NCBI GenBank assembly: GCA_026004775.1
Contig: BPJU01000009.1
Coordinates: forward strand, 1-64,000
Direction of reading: 5' to 3'
Origin: Pirellulaceae bacterium
GTDB lineage: Bacteria; Planctomycetota; Planctomycetia; Pirellulales; Pirellulaceae
Length of the DNA stretch: 64,000 bases
In this document: positions 1 to 9,425 of the stretch, one piece after another
How the letters are laid out: each line of letters begins with the position of its first letter
Position numbering within the stretch: position 1 is the stretch's first letter
Program-made: the position numbers and the translations under genes
Notes under the pieces: model-generated
Seen by the model: the letters and a program-made list of their open reading frames with translations, nothing else
Told to the model about the DNA's origin: nothing
Database searches by the model: none

Positions 1-30
1 GGAGCAGCTTTCCATAGCAACGTTTTATTA

Positions 31-1210
31 CCTGCACTTTCTGACATAAGCTAATATTAGGCTGCGAGGGCGGCCAGGCGAAGTAGGAGGGCGCCGATTT
101 TGTCGATGCCCACCGCACACCTAGTAATCGCAAAAATTCATTGCGCAGAATGTAGCGCTGCAACGCTTTGCGACGATCGGCGTGCGACGGCCGGCGGTTC
201 GGGTCGTCCCACGGGGATGCACTGCGGTCAGTAAGTTCCTCATGGGGACGGTTCCACCCCCACATTTCCAGCAGCGAATAGCTCCAGAGGTTCATATGGT
301 AGGCCCCGATGTTGGCCGAAATATTGCGCAGTTGTTGTTGTCCGGCTCCCCATACTTCTTTTAGGTCGTGAAAGTTTTGTTCCACGGTCGCTCGGTTTGC
401 ATACGCCTCAAGAATATCAGACATCCTGGCGTGAATATCCGTACAGAACACAGCCATCCATCGGTTGGTCTCCCTCACGATGAAGACACGTATCGGTCAG
501 CGCGAGGGTTTCCAGGTGGCGACGAAGGTCTTCACGCTCTTCGTAACTCGCTGTCGATAAAGTATGCAGTCGACTTCCTGCCAACCTCGCGGGCGAGCCG
601 CGCGTTTGGCCAAGGCGATGGTGACCCAAACGTGGCTATACAGGAAATTCTGGTCGGCCGGACCAGTTGTGGGATTCCTGTGGATCGATGCTCCTTCGAC
701 ATGCGGTCCATATCGCTTGGTGGGAGTGTCATCAATGACTACCACAAGTCGCTCCGGTAGGGGCAGATTCTTTAAGAGGAGCATCACCAAGTGGCTAGAA
801 ATCCGCTTGGCCTCCTGTCCCACTTTGGATATAAAATAATAGTAATGCTGATAATCGTCACGGACACCTGCGGCCCGAAGCCAGGACGAAACGGTACGAC
901 GTCCGTGAGCGAATAACATACCGACTAGGACGACGGGGAGTCGCCATCGGTGGCGTCCCTGTAATGCAGCCGATAACCAAGCGGCCCATTCGGCCCATTC
1001 CTCGGGTGGCTTCCATATAATTTGTGCGTCGTGCATATGGGCTCTTCCGTGACTTTGACATTGGAAACAATTTTTTCCCAAAGGTTACGGAAGAGCCGTT
1101 TTTTGTGAAGATCAATTTTGCCGAGTGGGCTGGCAACCTGCGCCCGCACACCCACCTTGCAGTGGAAATGCTAAGGCACAACGCGTGTTAGCTTTTGTCA
1201 GAAGGTGCAG
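31..1210. mobile_element. IS4-superfamily insertion sequence (inactive)
   Basis: Imperfect terminal inverted repeats are visible. The left one, 31-54, reads CTGCACTTTCTGACATAAGC from base 32, and the right one, 1188-1210, is its reverse complement with two differences over 23 bases. They enclose about 1.18 kb and one transposase reading frame on the minus strand, the right size for a simple IS of the IS4/IS701 group. The right end also carries a partial duplication of the terminal sequence just outside the repeat (about 1208-1220). I could not recognise a target-site duplication. The element is inactive because its transposase has an internal stop. Confidence 0.7.
55..1036 (-). pseudogene. 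IS4-superfamily DDE transposase, nonsense-interrupted
   Basis: The start is taken as the ATG at 1036, seven bases after a GGAAGAG ribosome-binding site; a longer ATG at 1081 lacks one. The N-terminal half carries the first catalytic Asp (VVVIDDTPTKRYG, about 700-740). A TGA at 497-499 interrupts the frame after ATWKPSR. The same frame then continues with an exact Y-(2)-R-(3)-E-(6)-K signature (YANRATVEQNFHDLK, about 370-412), which is diagnostic of the IS4 superfamily. Past this the frame stays open through the left inverted repeat, so the natural stop is also lost, probably by a frameshift near base 60. One nonsense codon and a lost terminus make it non-functional unless read through. Confidence 0.75.
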
Positions 1211-1436
1211 AAAGTGTAGGACCTTACCGAAAATAGGAAAATATACTGCCGGTTACACGGCAAGCCATTTGTGTCCGGCCTGAAGCTCGGCGAGCATTTT
1301 CAGCTTTCTGAATCACCTCCCAAGACGGGTCGGCTACCGGACAAGTAGAGCATAACCGTTTGTAACGGCACGATCCGCCTTCAGAGCTGTTTCGGGGCGT
1401 GGTTAACCCGGGGGTGGGGCAAGGAGAAGTGAGCTC

Positions 1437-2099
1437 GTGAATTACCTGGCACATGCTTGGTACCATTTGGACCAGCCTTATCGGGTAGCCGGAACGGCTC
1501 TGCCCGATTGGCTGTCGGTGGCAGACCGGCGGCTGCGGTTGCGACACCGGCATGTTCGCGAATTAGCAGCCGCCGACCTCGGGTCGCAGTCCCAAATCGC
1601 TCAGGGTGTGCTGCAACACTGGTACGACGATGGCTGGTTCCACCAGCACCCGGTATTCGCCGAGCTGAGTTCTCGCTTTGCGTGGAGGCTGAGGCAGGAA
1701 TTCGACGGTGAACGGTCGCTGCGCCCCGCTTTTTTGGGGCATATACTGGTCGAGTTGCTGCTGGACGCTGCCCTCATCGAAGAACGACCGCAAAACCTGG
1801 ATCGTTACTACGCGACGCTGGAGACGATCGACGTGGCGGTGGTGGCCGAGGCCGCTGAGCGAATGGCCGGCCGTCCTGCCGAAAGGCTCGCTCCCTGGGT
1901 CCGTCGCTTTCTTGCCGAGCGTTTCCTGTACGACTACGTGGACGACGGTCGGTTGGCGAAGCGGCTCAATCAAGTATTGCAGCGCGTGGGGCTTGAACCG
2001 CTGGACCAGGGATTGGAAAAGTTGCTGGCGGAATTCCGCCCTCAGGTGCGCTCGGCACGCCGGCAACTGCTGGACGACAAGGCAGCCCACACGGTATAA
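1437..2099 (+). CDS. AcpH-like (acyl-carrier-protein phosphodiesterase family) protein
   Basis: A 220-residue protein starting with GTG after an AAGGAG site at 1421-1426. Its first residues, MNYLAHAWYH, followed by a GTALPDW segment resemble the N-terminus of the DUF479/AcpH family (MNxLAH...GNxxxDF), which hydrolyses the phosphopantetheine link of acyl carrier protein in Enterobacteria. The protein is soluble and helix-rich with no signal peptide. Conserved His and Asp residues in HWYDDGW and HILVELLLD would fit an HD-like metal site. The rest is divergent, so the substrate is uncertain; many planctomycetes encode a similar protein of unknown role. It lies alone upstream of the epimerase gene with a 93-base gap. 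Confidence 0.55.
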   Translation: MNYLAHAWYHLDQPYRVAGTALPDWLSVADRRLRLRHRHVRELAAADLGSQSQIAQGVLQHWYDDGWFHQHPVFAELSSRFAWRLRQEFDGERSLRPAFLGHILVELLLDAALIEERPQNLDRYYATLETIDVAVVAEAAERMAGRPAERLAPWVRRFLAERFLYDYVDDGRLAKRLNQVLQRVGLEPLDQGLEKLLAEFRPQVRSARRQLLDDKAAHTV

Positions 2100-2192
2100 C
2101 GCTCTCAATGGCGTGTCCCGCACGAGGCGGCCAGTATGGTTCATGTGACATGCGATAGGTGTTGAGTTGGCAGCACAAGGAGAGGGCGCATC

Positions 2193-3053
2193 ATGAAGTT
2201 CGGCATGAATCTTCTTCTCTGGACCGGAGAATTGAATGACAGCATCCTGCCGGTGCTCGAGTCGCTCAAACGTATGGGCTATGACGGTGTCGAGCTGCCG
2301 ATCTTCAACCTCGATCTGGATTATGCCGCCTGGGGAAAACGACTGGACGATTTGGGATTGGAACGCACCGCGGTCACGGTGCGCGGCGAGGCCGACAATC
2401 CGATCAGCCCCGATCCGAAAGTGCGGCAGGCCGGCATCGATGCCATGAAGCGGACGTTGGATTGTTGCCGGCAGGCGGGAGCGACAATCCTGGTCGGACC
2501 GTATCATTCGGCCCTGGGAGTCTTCTCCGGAAAAGGGCCGACGGAAGATGAATGGAACTGGGGTGTGGAGAGCATGCGTGCCGTGGCCGAGTATGCAGGG
2601 CAAGTGGGAGTGATGCTGGGGATCGAGCCTCTGAATCGCTTTGAAACGTATCTGCTGAACACCCATGCCGATGCGGCTCGGTTCGTCAAAGAAGTCAACC
2701 ACCCCAGTTGCCGCATGATGTATGACACGTTCCACGCCAACATCGAAGAAAAAAATATTCCGGCGTCGATCCGGGCCTGTGCCGATGTGTTGATCCATGT
2801 CCACATCTCGGAGAACGATCGAAGCACTCCGGGGCAAGGCAATATCCGCTGGGATCAGACGTTCGATACATTGCACGCGGTTGGCTACGACGGCTGGTTG
2901 ATGATCGAGGCGTTTGGTTTGGCCTTGCCCGAATTGGCCGCCGCGACGAAAATCTGGCGCCGGATGTTCCAGAGTGAGGAGCAACTGGCCCGTGACGGCC
3001 TGGATTTCATGAAACGTGAAGTGAAGAAGCGTTGGAACGGCGTGGCGGAGTGA
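2193..3053 (+). CDS. Sugar epimerase/isomerase, D-tagatose 3-epimerase-like TIM barrel
   Basis: A 286-residue protein starting MKFGMNLLLWTGEL. It has the layout of the xylose-isomerase-like TIM barrel (AP_endonuc_2) family of ketose 3-epimerases. The four metal ligands of that family can be assigned: Glu in GIEPLNRFE, Asp in MYDTFHANIEE, His in HVHISENDR and Glu in LMIEAFG. The ENDRSTPGQG segment is typical of the D-psicose/D-tagatose 3-epimerase branch. The likely reaction is C3 epimerisation of a free ketose or a related sugar acid in the cytoplasm; the exact sugar cannot be told. There is no signal peptide. The stop overlaps the GTG start of scpB by four bases, so the two are probably co-translated although functionally unrelated. 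Confidence 0.8.
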   Translation: MKFGMNLLLWTGELNDSILPVLESLKRMGYDGVELPIFNLDLDYAAWGKRLDDLGLERTAVTVRGEADNPISPDPKVRQAGIDAMKRTLDCCRQAGATILVGPYHSALGVFSGKGPTEDEWNWGVESMRAVAEYAGQVGVMLGIEPLNRFETYLLNTHADAARFVKEVNHPSCRMMYDTFHANIEEKNIPASIRACADVLIHVHISENDRSTPGQGNIRWDQTFDTLHAVGYDGWLMIEAFGLALPELAAATKIWRRMFQSEEQLARDGLDFMKREVKKRWNGVAE

Positions 3054-3778
3054 ACGAAGACCTGGGTTTGGAGCATTTCAGCCGGCTGCCGGACGACGGC
3101 GTGTCGCTAGAAGAGTTGAGCCGCGCCTATGCCGAGCTGATGCGGGGAACCCGCGAGCCGTACGAGGACGAAGGCGAACAGCCCGCGGCGCCCGAACCGG
3201 CCTCCGATCTGCCTCTGGATCCGCAAGCGGCTGAAGTCGATGCGGCTTGTCCCCTCACGCCGCGCAGCATCCTGGAAGCGATCTTGTTCGTCGGGCACCC
3301 GGAAAACCGGCCGGTAGAAAGCCGCCAGATTGCCCGCCTCATGCGGGGCGTGCGTCCCGAGGAGATTGACGAACTGGTTCGCGAGCTGAACGAGATCTAC
3401 GCGGCCGAACGCTGTCCCTACGAAATCCGCTCGGTCGGCTCCGGATACCGGCTGGAACTGCGTCCGGAATTCGCTCCGCTTGCCAATAAACTGCAAGGCC
3501 GGCAAAAAGCCGCCCGCCTCTCTCAGGCCGCCATCGATATACTCGCCATCGTCGCCTATCAGCAACCGATCACCCGCGATGCCATCGATCAATTACGGGG
3601 CAAGCCCAGCGGTGCCATACTCAACCAACTGGTGCGCCGCCGGTTGCTGCAAGTCGAGCGCGCGGTCGTCGACGGCCGCCGTGTCCGGCAATTCCGCACC
3701 ACGGAACGATTCTTGCAACTCTTCGGACTGGAATCACTCGACGAACTGCCCCAGAGCGAAGACATGGACCGCTTCTAA
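3050..3778 (+). CDS. scpB: Segregation and condensation protein B (ScpB)
   Basis: About 242 residues. The start chosen is the GTG at 3050, whose last two bases are shared with the upstream TGA (GTGA overlap); a TTG at 3032 would add six residues. An acidic N-terminal extension of about 65 residues precedes the ScpB core. The core contains the paired winged helices: RSILEAILFVGH, SVGSGYRLELRPEF, LSQAAIDILAIVAYQQPITR, and GRRVRQFRTTERFLQLFGL near the end. ScpB dimers bind the kleisin ScpA and SMC in the chromosome-condensation complex. No scpA or smc lies next to it, so it is an isolated copy. The family assignment is firm. Confidence 0.92.
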   Translation: MNEDLGLEHFSRLPDDGVSLEELSRAYAELMRGTREPYEDEGEQPAAPEPASDLPLDPQAAEVDAACPLTPRSILEAILFVGHPENRPVESRQIARLMRGVRPEEIDELVRELNEIYAAERCPYEIRSVGSGYRLELRPEFAPLANKLQGRQKAARLSQAAIDILAIVAYQQPITRDAIDQLRGKPSGAILNQLVRRRLLQVERAVVDGRRVRQFRTTERFLQLFGLESLDELPQSEDMDRF

Positions 3779-3817
3779 TCGCCGGATGAAATCGCCTGGT
3801 GAAAGGGCCGGCTCTTT

Positions 3818-3876
3818 GCCTATCCGAAAAACCGACTTGTGTGCTGGCCCGAACGACTGCCCAGGTTTTCGGACAG
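3818..3876. repeat. Dispersed palindrome, CCTATCCGAAAA family (degenerate copy)
   Basis: The left arm is GCCTATCCGAAAAACCG at 3818-3834. The right arm at 3863-3876 (AGGTTTTCGGACAG) is an imperfect reverse complement. Cleaner copies lie at 33708-33772, half copies at 32266-32281 and 8695-8710. It sits 40 bases after the scpB stop. Confidence 0.6.
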
Positions 3877-3940
3877 ATTCTTTGTCTTGTAGCCGTTCAC
3901 GGTTGAATCACAGGCTGTTTCGGGGTTTCGCTTCCACAGG

Positions 3941-3964
3941 TGCGGAACACTTGCGTGTTCCGCA
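3941..3964. repeat. Hairpin with 10-bp arms (CGGAACAC family)
   Basis: TGCGGAACAC, loop TTGC, GTGTTCCGCA: a perfect 10-bp inverted repeat. The outer arm CGGAACAC/GTGTTCCG recurs in a longer hairpin at 59085-59130, so it is a dispersed family rather than a local terminator. Confidence 0.65.
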
Positions 3965-3999
3965 TACGGAATGTGGACGCTTCGCGAAGATTTTTCGTT

Positions 4000-4047
4000 G
4001 CGGAAGTCTTGCGGCGGCCGCTACCGCGTCCGCCTTGCGACTTCCGC
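4000..4047. repeat. Palindromic repeat, GGAAGTC family
   Basis: GCGGAAGTC (4000-4008) and GACTTCCGC (4039-4047) form 9-bp arms around a GC-rich centre. A diverged relative with the same outer sequence and similar centre lies at 59217-59266. Confidence 0.55.
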
Positions 4048-4258
4048 TACCCCATTAGCCAATATCGTGTTCTTCATTTACTAACTGTGAACGGTCACTT
4101 TGTCTTGTAGCGAACTATGAGGCGACTGCTTATCGAGTGGAAAAGCGAAGGTCAGCTCGGCCGCCCAGAGCCGGCGGAACGCCGCGAACATGCGCCCCGA
4201 AACGTGTACGAAGGCACGTTGCGTATTCCTTTTCTAACTTTTAATCTCAAAGCGGAAT

Positions 4259-4292
4259 ATGTCGGCACGACATCATCACCGTTTATGATAAT
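4259..4292 (+). promoter_or_regulatory. Candidate operator and -10 element upstream of the penta-heme gene
   Basis: A perfect palindrome ATGTCG-GCA-CGACAT at 4259-4273 is followed ten bases later by TATGATAAT (4284-4292), a good -10 match 25 bases before the proposed ATG at 4318. No convincing -35 is visible, which would fit an activator-dependent promoter. The short distance to the start codon is the main weakness. Confidence 0.3.
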
Positions 4293-4317
4293 ATGCGTGT
4301 TGGGAGCGACCACGATC

Positions 4318-7300
4318 ATGCGCATCGCAGGACACACCGGACGTCGGGTCGGGGGAGTATTGTCCGGCACGGCTGCTCTTCTCGGCGTGTTGCTCTTCGT
4401 TTTTTTGCTCGTGCCGTGTACCGCTATCGACGCGCAATCGGCAGACGAAGATGAGCTACTGTACTTGCCCGGTGTGGTATTGGAACAGCTCGACCCATCC
4501 GGCGCCGTGGCGGCTCGAGTCGTTCCTCAGATTTCCTGGCACGCCCAATGGCCCGTACCACCGCCCCAGGGCAGTCAACTTCGCTTGCGCTGGCACGGGC
4601 TGCTGATGTCCGAATTGGAAGGCCCGTATCGGTTGCATATTTACACGAATCAGGCGGTGCAGGTGGTGCTGGACCGTCGAATCATCTTGGAAACCGAAGC
4701 CGGCTCACCAAGCTGGCACAGTTCGCCGCCTGTCGAATTGTCGTTCGGCTGGTATCCGCTGGAAGTTACGATGAGTGTATCACGAAGCGACGCAGAATTG
4801 GGCGTCTACTGGTCAGGGCCGCACTTCGGCTTGGAACCACTTGGGGATCGCAATTTGATGCACGAGCCGGCGCAGCTCGAAGCGCGCCGGTGGGAACGGG
4901 GCCGCCTATTGGCTCGCGCGTTGCGTTGTGAAGCATGCCATGGCGATGCGCCGTCCGAACTGCCCAAGGCTCCGTCGCTGGCTCATCTTTCCGGAAATAT
5001 CTATCCCCAATGGATCATAGAATGGCTTGCCGCAGAGCCGGTGCGGCCCATGAGCCACTCGGAAGATGCCTCGCCGACAGTACAGCATCCAGCGGACTCC
5101 CTGGACACATTGGTTACACCTAGTGGCAGTTTGGACGACTACCGTGGCCGGAGAATGCCGCATTTTCGCTTATCAGCCGAGGATGCCGCCGCACTGGCTG
5201 TCTACTTGACCGATGCCGTTCAACCGCAAGCCGATCAGCCCGGCACGTCAAAGGAAGACGAAGAACAAGGACGACAGTTGTTCTTGTCCGTCGGTTGTCT
5301 GGCATGTCATGGTTTGAAAGATTTTGGTGATACGGGGTTGTTTGGCGGGTCGGACCTTACAGAAATTGCCCGCAAACGCCCCGCAACCTTTTTCTCTGGC
5401 TGGCTGGCCGAGCCGGAGCGATTCAATCCGCAACATCGCATGCCGGTATTTCGGTTGTCGGTCGATGAACGGCGGCAATTGGCGGCCTTTTTGAGTCGCC
5501 AAGGCGAGCCGGCCGGCGGCCGCAGCGATCGGCTCGATCCGGCGTTACGAGAGCGAGGCAAGCGACTTTTCGTCGAATTGCGCTGTAGCGCTTGCCATCA
5601 AGGTCCGGATGACGCCGGTTCGGCTAAGGCTTTACCCGCTCTCAGCGGCGATTCCCGGTGGGACCGGTCCTGTGCCGGAACGCCTTCTCAGGCTGGACAG
5701 CCGGCCTATGGACTTGGGGATTCCGATCAACGAGCCTTGCGAAGCTATTTTGTGACGAACACACCGGCACGCCGACTATTGGCGGAAGCCGACCGCGTGA
5801 CGGATCTTTTGCGCGAAAACAATTGTGTGCAATGTCATTTGCGGGGAAGCGTGTTGGGGCTTTCTGGACGGACGGCCGCCGTGCTGGAAGCTTTTCCCGA
5901 ATTAGCCCCGCATACGGCGGCACTCCTGCCGCCGGCATTGAACGCCGTGGGAGACAAGCTGCGCGACGAAGCGTTACGGAAAGCCATCCGAGCCCAGGAG
6001 CCGCGGCGCGAGTGGCTATTGGTACGCATGCCCCAATACCGGCTTTCCGACACCGAGCTTGACGAACTGGCAAATGCGCTGATTCAGGCGGACCGTATCC
6101 CGGACGCCGCTCCGGCATCACCGGTTCCAATTGATGAGCCCGTGCCTGAAGCCGTTGCCGCTCGGCTGGTCACGCCGGACGGGTTTGGCTGCACCAGTTG
6201 TCATTCGGTTGGCAACAGACGCGCTCCGAATGCCCCTATCCACACGCTTGGTCCGAACCTGGCTCAATTGGGGCAGCGCATCCGGCGGCCGTGGTTTGAG
6301 CGCTGGGTGCGCAATCCGGCTCGCATCGTACCGCGAATTGAGATGCCGGCCATCCAGACGCCGGTGCCCGGAGTACTGGATGACCAACTGGACCGGCAAC
6401 TGGCGGCCATTTGGAACGTGCTGAATCGCCGGGAATTTCGACCGCCCGAGCCGAATCCGGTGCGTGTCGTACGGAAGGCGAACTTGCCGGACCTGGGTGA
6501 ACGCAGCACGATTATCACCGACGTCATCCAGGCCGACGGCCAGCGCTTTGTACAAGCTCTGTTGATCGCCTTGCCGAACCGCCACAACGTGCTGCTGGAC
6601 TTGGGCGAGGTGCGGTTGGCTGGATGGTGGATCGGAGACGCGGCTCGCCAACGCACGCTGGGCAAGACCTGGTTCTGGGAAGCGGGCAGTTCGTCGCATG
6701 TCGTGCCCGGTGATCCACGTCCTGCGTGGACGCTCAGACATGCGGGCCGCTCCTTCGAACCGCAGCGCCAAGGACAATTCCTTACATGGTTCGATTCGGT
6801 GGAGCATGTCGATCACGGCGTGTTGGTCCGGTACCGCCTGGTGTTCCCTTCCGCAATGGGTCAGTCGCCACATGTCGTGCGTATCGAGGAGCGGTTCCTG
6901 CCCGTTTGGGAGGGAGCAGCGGGCTTTGAGCGTCTGGTACGGGTCAGCTCGATTCCGCCGGATACGGAACTGGTCTTTCGCCCGTGGCAGGGCACGGTGC
7001 GAACGGCAGCCACGCAGCAAGCTAACCCGCCAGTACGGTGGCAGATCGATGAGCGGGGCGCAGTGTGGTACGACAGCCCGACTGCCGGCGCTCGCTGGCT
7101 TCCAGATGGGAGCCTGGTGTTGAGCCCCTCCGGCGAGTCGTTGGTGGTGCGTCTGCGGTACCAGGCACGATTACCTGTGGATCAATTCGCTCCTCAACCA
7201 ACAGCTATCCGTGCTCGCTCGCCGCAGCCGTTGCCGGTGGTACCGGGTTTTCGTGCGGTGCGGCTGCCGTTTACCGATGAGTTGATGCCGACCGGTTTGG

Positions 7301-8637
7301 CATGGGACAATCAGGGACGCTTGCTCGTCACATCACTCAAAGGGCGGCTGTGGCGGGCGTCGGATGACAACCAAGACGGCTGGGAAGACCGCGTCGAACC
7401 GATTTCCGACGAATTGGCGGCTCCCTACGGCGTGGCCGTGCGCGGCGACCAGATCGTAGTGATCAACAAGTATGCGCTCCTGGGGCTGAGCGACCTGGAC
7501 GGCGATGGCCAACTGGATCGCATGGAAACGTGGGCTGCCGGGTGGGGGCACACCGACGACTACCATGATTGGGCCGTGGGGTTGCCGGAAGATGGAGCGG
7601 GCGGCTACTACATCGCGCTACCCTGCCAACAGGATGATCGGCCCATCGAAGCGACACGCTATCGGGGGATGACGCTGCATGTTGTGCCGGCGGATGAAGA
7701 TTCCAGCACTGGTTGGCCGTTTCGCCTGGAACCGATGAGTGCCGGTCATCGTTTTCCCATGGGATTGGCCCGCAATCGCCAGGGATGGCTTTTTGCCACG
7801 GACAATCAGGGGAACTATAACCCGTTCAATGAATTGAACCACATAGTCCCCGGAGCTCACTTCGGCTTTATCAACGCGTGGGAAAAACGAGCGGGTATTC
7901 CAGCGCCACCCATGACACCTGCGGCGATCAATATCCCTCATCCCTGGACGCGGAGTGTCAACGGCATCTGTTTCCTGGAAACGCCGGCGGGTTGGGCCGG
8001 GCCGGCGCGTGCCTTCGGGCCGTTTGAAGGACATCTGGTCGGTTGCGAGTACGATACGCGACGGCTCATCCGGATGACTCTTGATCCGGTGGGTGATGTG
8101 CTTCAGGGAGCCGCCTACCCTTTGAGCCTCGACCAGCCGGGGGAAGGTCCGACTTTTCTGGGCCCGGTCGTTTGTGCCGTTTCGCCGCAGGCACACCTTT
8201 ACATCGGGTCGCTCCGCGACAGCGGCTGGGGTGGAGCCAATAATGTGGGCGAAGTGGTACGGATGGTGCCGGATTGGGAGCAGTTGCCGGTCGGGATCCA
8301 GCAGGTCCGTTCGGTTGCTGACGGTTTTGAACTGACATTCACAGGTGCGGTCGATGTGGCGAAGGCTTCCGAACCGGATAGCTACGCCGTTTCTTCGTAC
8401 CGGCGTATTGCCACACCAGCCTATGGCGGTCCAGATGTCGATCGGCGGCGCGAGCGGATCGCGGCCGTGCGAGTTTCCAGGGATAGTCGCCGCGTTCATT
8501 TGCAATTCGACCAGTTGCGGCCCGGTTTCGTGTACGAATTCCACTTGAAGAACCTGGCTGCCGATCCGAAGGCTCGGTTCTTCCCGGCAGAGGCGTATTA
8601 CAGTCTGCATGTGCCCGGTCCGGCCGTGGGATGGTGA
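4318..8637 (+). CDS. Secreted PA14 / five-heme cytochrome c / beta-propeller protein
   Basis: About 1,439 residues. The start is placed at the ATG at 4318, just before a signal peptide (RRVGGVLSGTAALLGVLLFV...); the frame is open further back to 4117 but that part looks non-coding. Domains in order: a PA14-like beta sandwich (about bases 4440-4860) and then five CxxCH heme-binding motifs at about 4927 (CEACH), 5296 (CLACH), 5584 (CSACH), 5824 (CVQCH) and 6190 (CTSCH). Next comes a beta-rich region typical of planctomycete heme proteins, then a sorbosone/glucose-dehydrogenase-like propeller from about 7210 (MPTGLAWDNQGRLLVTSLKG, then SDLDGDGQLDRMETWAAGWG). In related planctomycete proteins such fusions are thought to couple periplasmic sugar or polysaccharide oxidation to electron transfer. 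It is monocistronic; the substrate is unknown. Confidence 0.8.
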   Translation: MRIAGHTGRRVGGVLSGTAALLGVLLFVFLLVPCTAIDAQSADEDELLYLPGVVLEQLDPSGAVAARVVPQISWHAQWPVPPPQGSQLRLRWHGLLMSELEGPYRLHIYTNQAVQVVLDRRIILETEAGSPSWHSSPPVELSFGWYPLEVTMSVSRSDAELGVYWSGPHFGLEPLGDRNLMHEPAQLEARRWERGRLLARALRCEACHGDAPSELPKAPSLAHLSGNIYPQWIIEWLAAEPVRPMSHSEDASPTVQHPADSLDTLVTPSGSLDDYRGRRMPHFRLSAEDAAALAVYLTDAVQPQADQPGTSKEDEEQGRQLFLSVGCLACHGLKDFGDTGLFGGSDLTEIARKRPATFFSGWLAEPERFNPQHRMPVFRLSVDERRQLAAFLSRQGEPAGGRSDRLDPALRERGKRLFVELRCSACHQGPDDAGSAKALPALSGDSRWDRSCAGTPSQAGQPAYGLGDSDQRALRSYFVTNTPARRLLAEADRVTDLLRENNCVQCHLRGSVLGLSGRTAAVLEAFPELAPHTAALLPPALNAVGDKLRDEALRKAIRAQEPRREWLLVRMPQYRLSDTELDELANALIQADRIPDAAPASPVPIDEPVPEAVAARLVTPDGFGCTSCHSVGNRRAPNAPIHTLGPNLAQLGQRIRRPWFERWVRNPARIVPRIEMPAIQTPVPGVLDDQLDRQLAAIWNVLNRREFRPPEPNPVRVVRKANLPDLGERSTIITDVIQADGQRFVQALLIALPNRHNVLLDLGEVRLAGWWIGDAARQRTLGKTWFWEAGSSSHVVPGDPRPAWTLRHAGRSFEPQRQGQFLTWFDSVEHVDHGVLVRYRLVFPSAMGQSPHVVRIEERFLPVWEGAAGFERLVRVSSIPPDTELVFRPWQGTVRTAATQQANPPVRWQIDERGAVWYDSPTAGARWLPDGSLVLSPSGESLVVRLRYQARLPVDQFAPQPTAIRARSPQPLPVVPGFRAVRLPFTDELMPTGLAWDNQGRLLVTSLKGRLWRASDDNQDGWEDRVEPISDELAAPYGVAVRGDQIVVINKYALLGLSDLDGDGQLDRMETWAAGWGHTDDYHDWAVGLPEDGAGGYYIALPCQQDDRPIEATRYRGMTLHVVPADEDSSTGWPFRLEPMSAGHRFPMGLARNRQGWLFATDNQGNYNPFNELNHIVPGAHFGFINAWEKRAGIPAPPMTPAAINIPHPWTRSVNGICFLETPAGWAGPARAFGPFEGHLVGCEYDTRRLIRMTLDPVGDVLQGAAYPLSLDQPGEGPTFLGPVVCAVSPQAHLYIGSLRDSGWGGANNVGEVVRMVPDWEQLPVGIQQVRSVADGFELTFTGAVDVAKASEPDSYAVSSYRRIATPAYGGPDVDRRRERIAAVRVSRDSRRVHLQFDQLRPGFVYEFHLKNLAADPKARFFPAEAYYSLHVPGPAVGW

Positions 8638-8694
8638 GGCGGTGAGCCTGTGGGAGCCCGCTTTGGGACCGGCTGCGGTGCGGGCACGTGCTGC

Positions 8695-8710
8695 TTTTGG
8701 GATAGGCTCT
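8695..8710. repeat. Half copy of the CCTATCCGAAAA palindrome at a convergent gene junction
   Basis: TTTTGGGATAGGCTCT matches the right arm of the 33.7 kb palindrome (TTTTCGGATAGGCTCT) with one difference. It ends at the stop codon of the minus-strand SRAP gene, between two convergent genes. Confidence 0.5.
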
Positions 8711-9374
8711 ACAGGGCCACAGCTTCAATGCATCGCGGCCCCTCGTTACGCACCTGGTTCACGTAGGTGCTGACCGGATCGGCGCGCAGCGGTTGCTGTT
8801 CGTTCGGTACGAGCAACTGCTGCAGCGATGAAACATCGTGATTGGCCGGATCAAGCCACCGCTGGTAATGCTCCGGTTCCAGAATGACGGGCATGCGGTC
8901 GTGGATCGAACGTGTCAGACGGTTGGCATCGGTGGTGATAATCGTACAGGATTCGACCGGCTCGTCGCCCTTTTCCCACCGATCCCAAAGACCGGCGAAC
9001 GCGAACAGCCCGTCGTCTGAGCGATGGATCCAGTAGGGTTGTTTGCCGCCGTCGCGCTTCTGCCATTCGTAGTAGCCGTCGGCTACCACCAGGCAGCGCC
9101 GCCGGGCGATGAGTCTGCGGAACGCGGGTTTTACCGCCACCGTTTCAGCCCGAGCGTTGATCATCCGTCCGGACTTGTCGAGTTGGTCAGCCCACGAGGG
9201 GACCAATCCCCACCGCAGCAGTACGCCGTGCCTGGTGGTTCCGTCGGCGCGAACTGCGAACACCTGCTGCGTCGGCGCAATGTTGTATCGCGGAGACCAG
9301 TCAGGAGCCGCATCCAGTTGAAAGACTTCTACGATCCGCGACGCCGGTGCCCGTAACGTGAATCGACCACACAT
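8709..9374 (-). CDS. SRAP-domain abasic-site-processing protein (YedK/HMCES family)
   Basis: A 221-residue protein, full length for the family. The start is fixed by biology: Cys2 (MCGRFTLR) is the nucleophile that forms a thiazolidine crosslink with abasic sites in single-stranded DNA after removal of Met1. Other conserved features are the RYNIAPTQ segment, RWGLVPSWA, the MINARAET motif with its Asn and Glu, CLVVADGYYEWQK, and SIHDRMPVIL with the active-site His. The protein shields and resolves AP sites at replication forks. It is convergent with the penta-heme gene and 51 bases downstream of the next minus-strand gene. Confidence 0.93.
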   Translation of the reverse strand: MCGRFTLRAPASRIVEVFQLDAAPDWSPRYNIAPTQQVFAVRADGTTRHGVLLRWGLVPSWADQLDKSGRMINARAETVAVKPAFRRLIARRRCLVVADGYYEWQKRDGGKQPYWIHRSDDGLFAFAGLWDRWEKGDEPVESCTIITTDANRLTRSIHDRMPVILEPEHYQRWLDPANHDVSSLQQLLVPNEQQPLRADPVSTYVNQVRNEGPRCIEAVAL

Positions 9375-9425
9375 GTCGCCACTATCAATGGAGCAAGGGA
9401 TTCGCTACAGGGCGAGGCAGTCCGA

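Larger units (their letters stand above)
3779..4116. other. Intergenic region with three palindromic repeats
   Basis: No gene is supported here. The stretch holds three structured repeats in a row: a degenerate copy of the CCTATCCGAAAA palindrome (3818-3876), a perfect 10-bp hairpin (3941-3964) and a 9-bp-armed palindrome (4000-4047). Relatives of all three occur elsewhere in the window, near 8.7, 32.3, 33.7 and 59.1 kb. It is best read as a REP-like cluster in the 3' region of scpB. Confidence 0.6.

Noticed and set aside
1563-2984. 473-residue open frame on the minus strand
   Set aside because: It covers the AcpH-like and epimerase genes on the other strand, both of which have family motifs; this frame has none.
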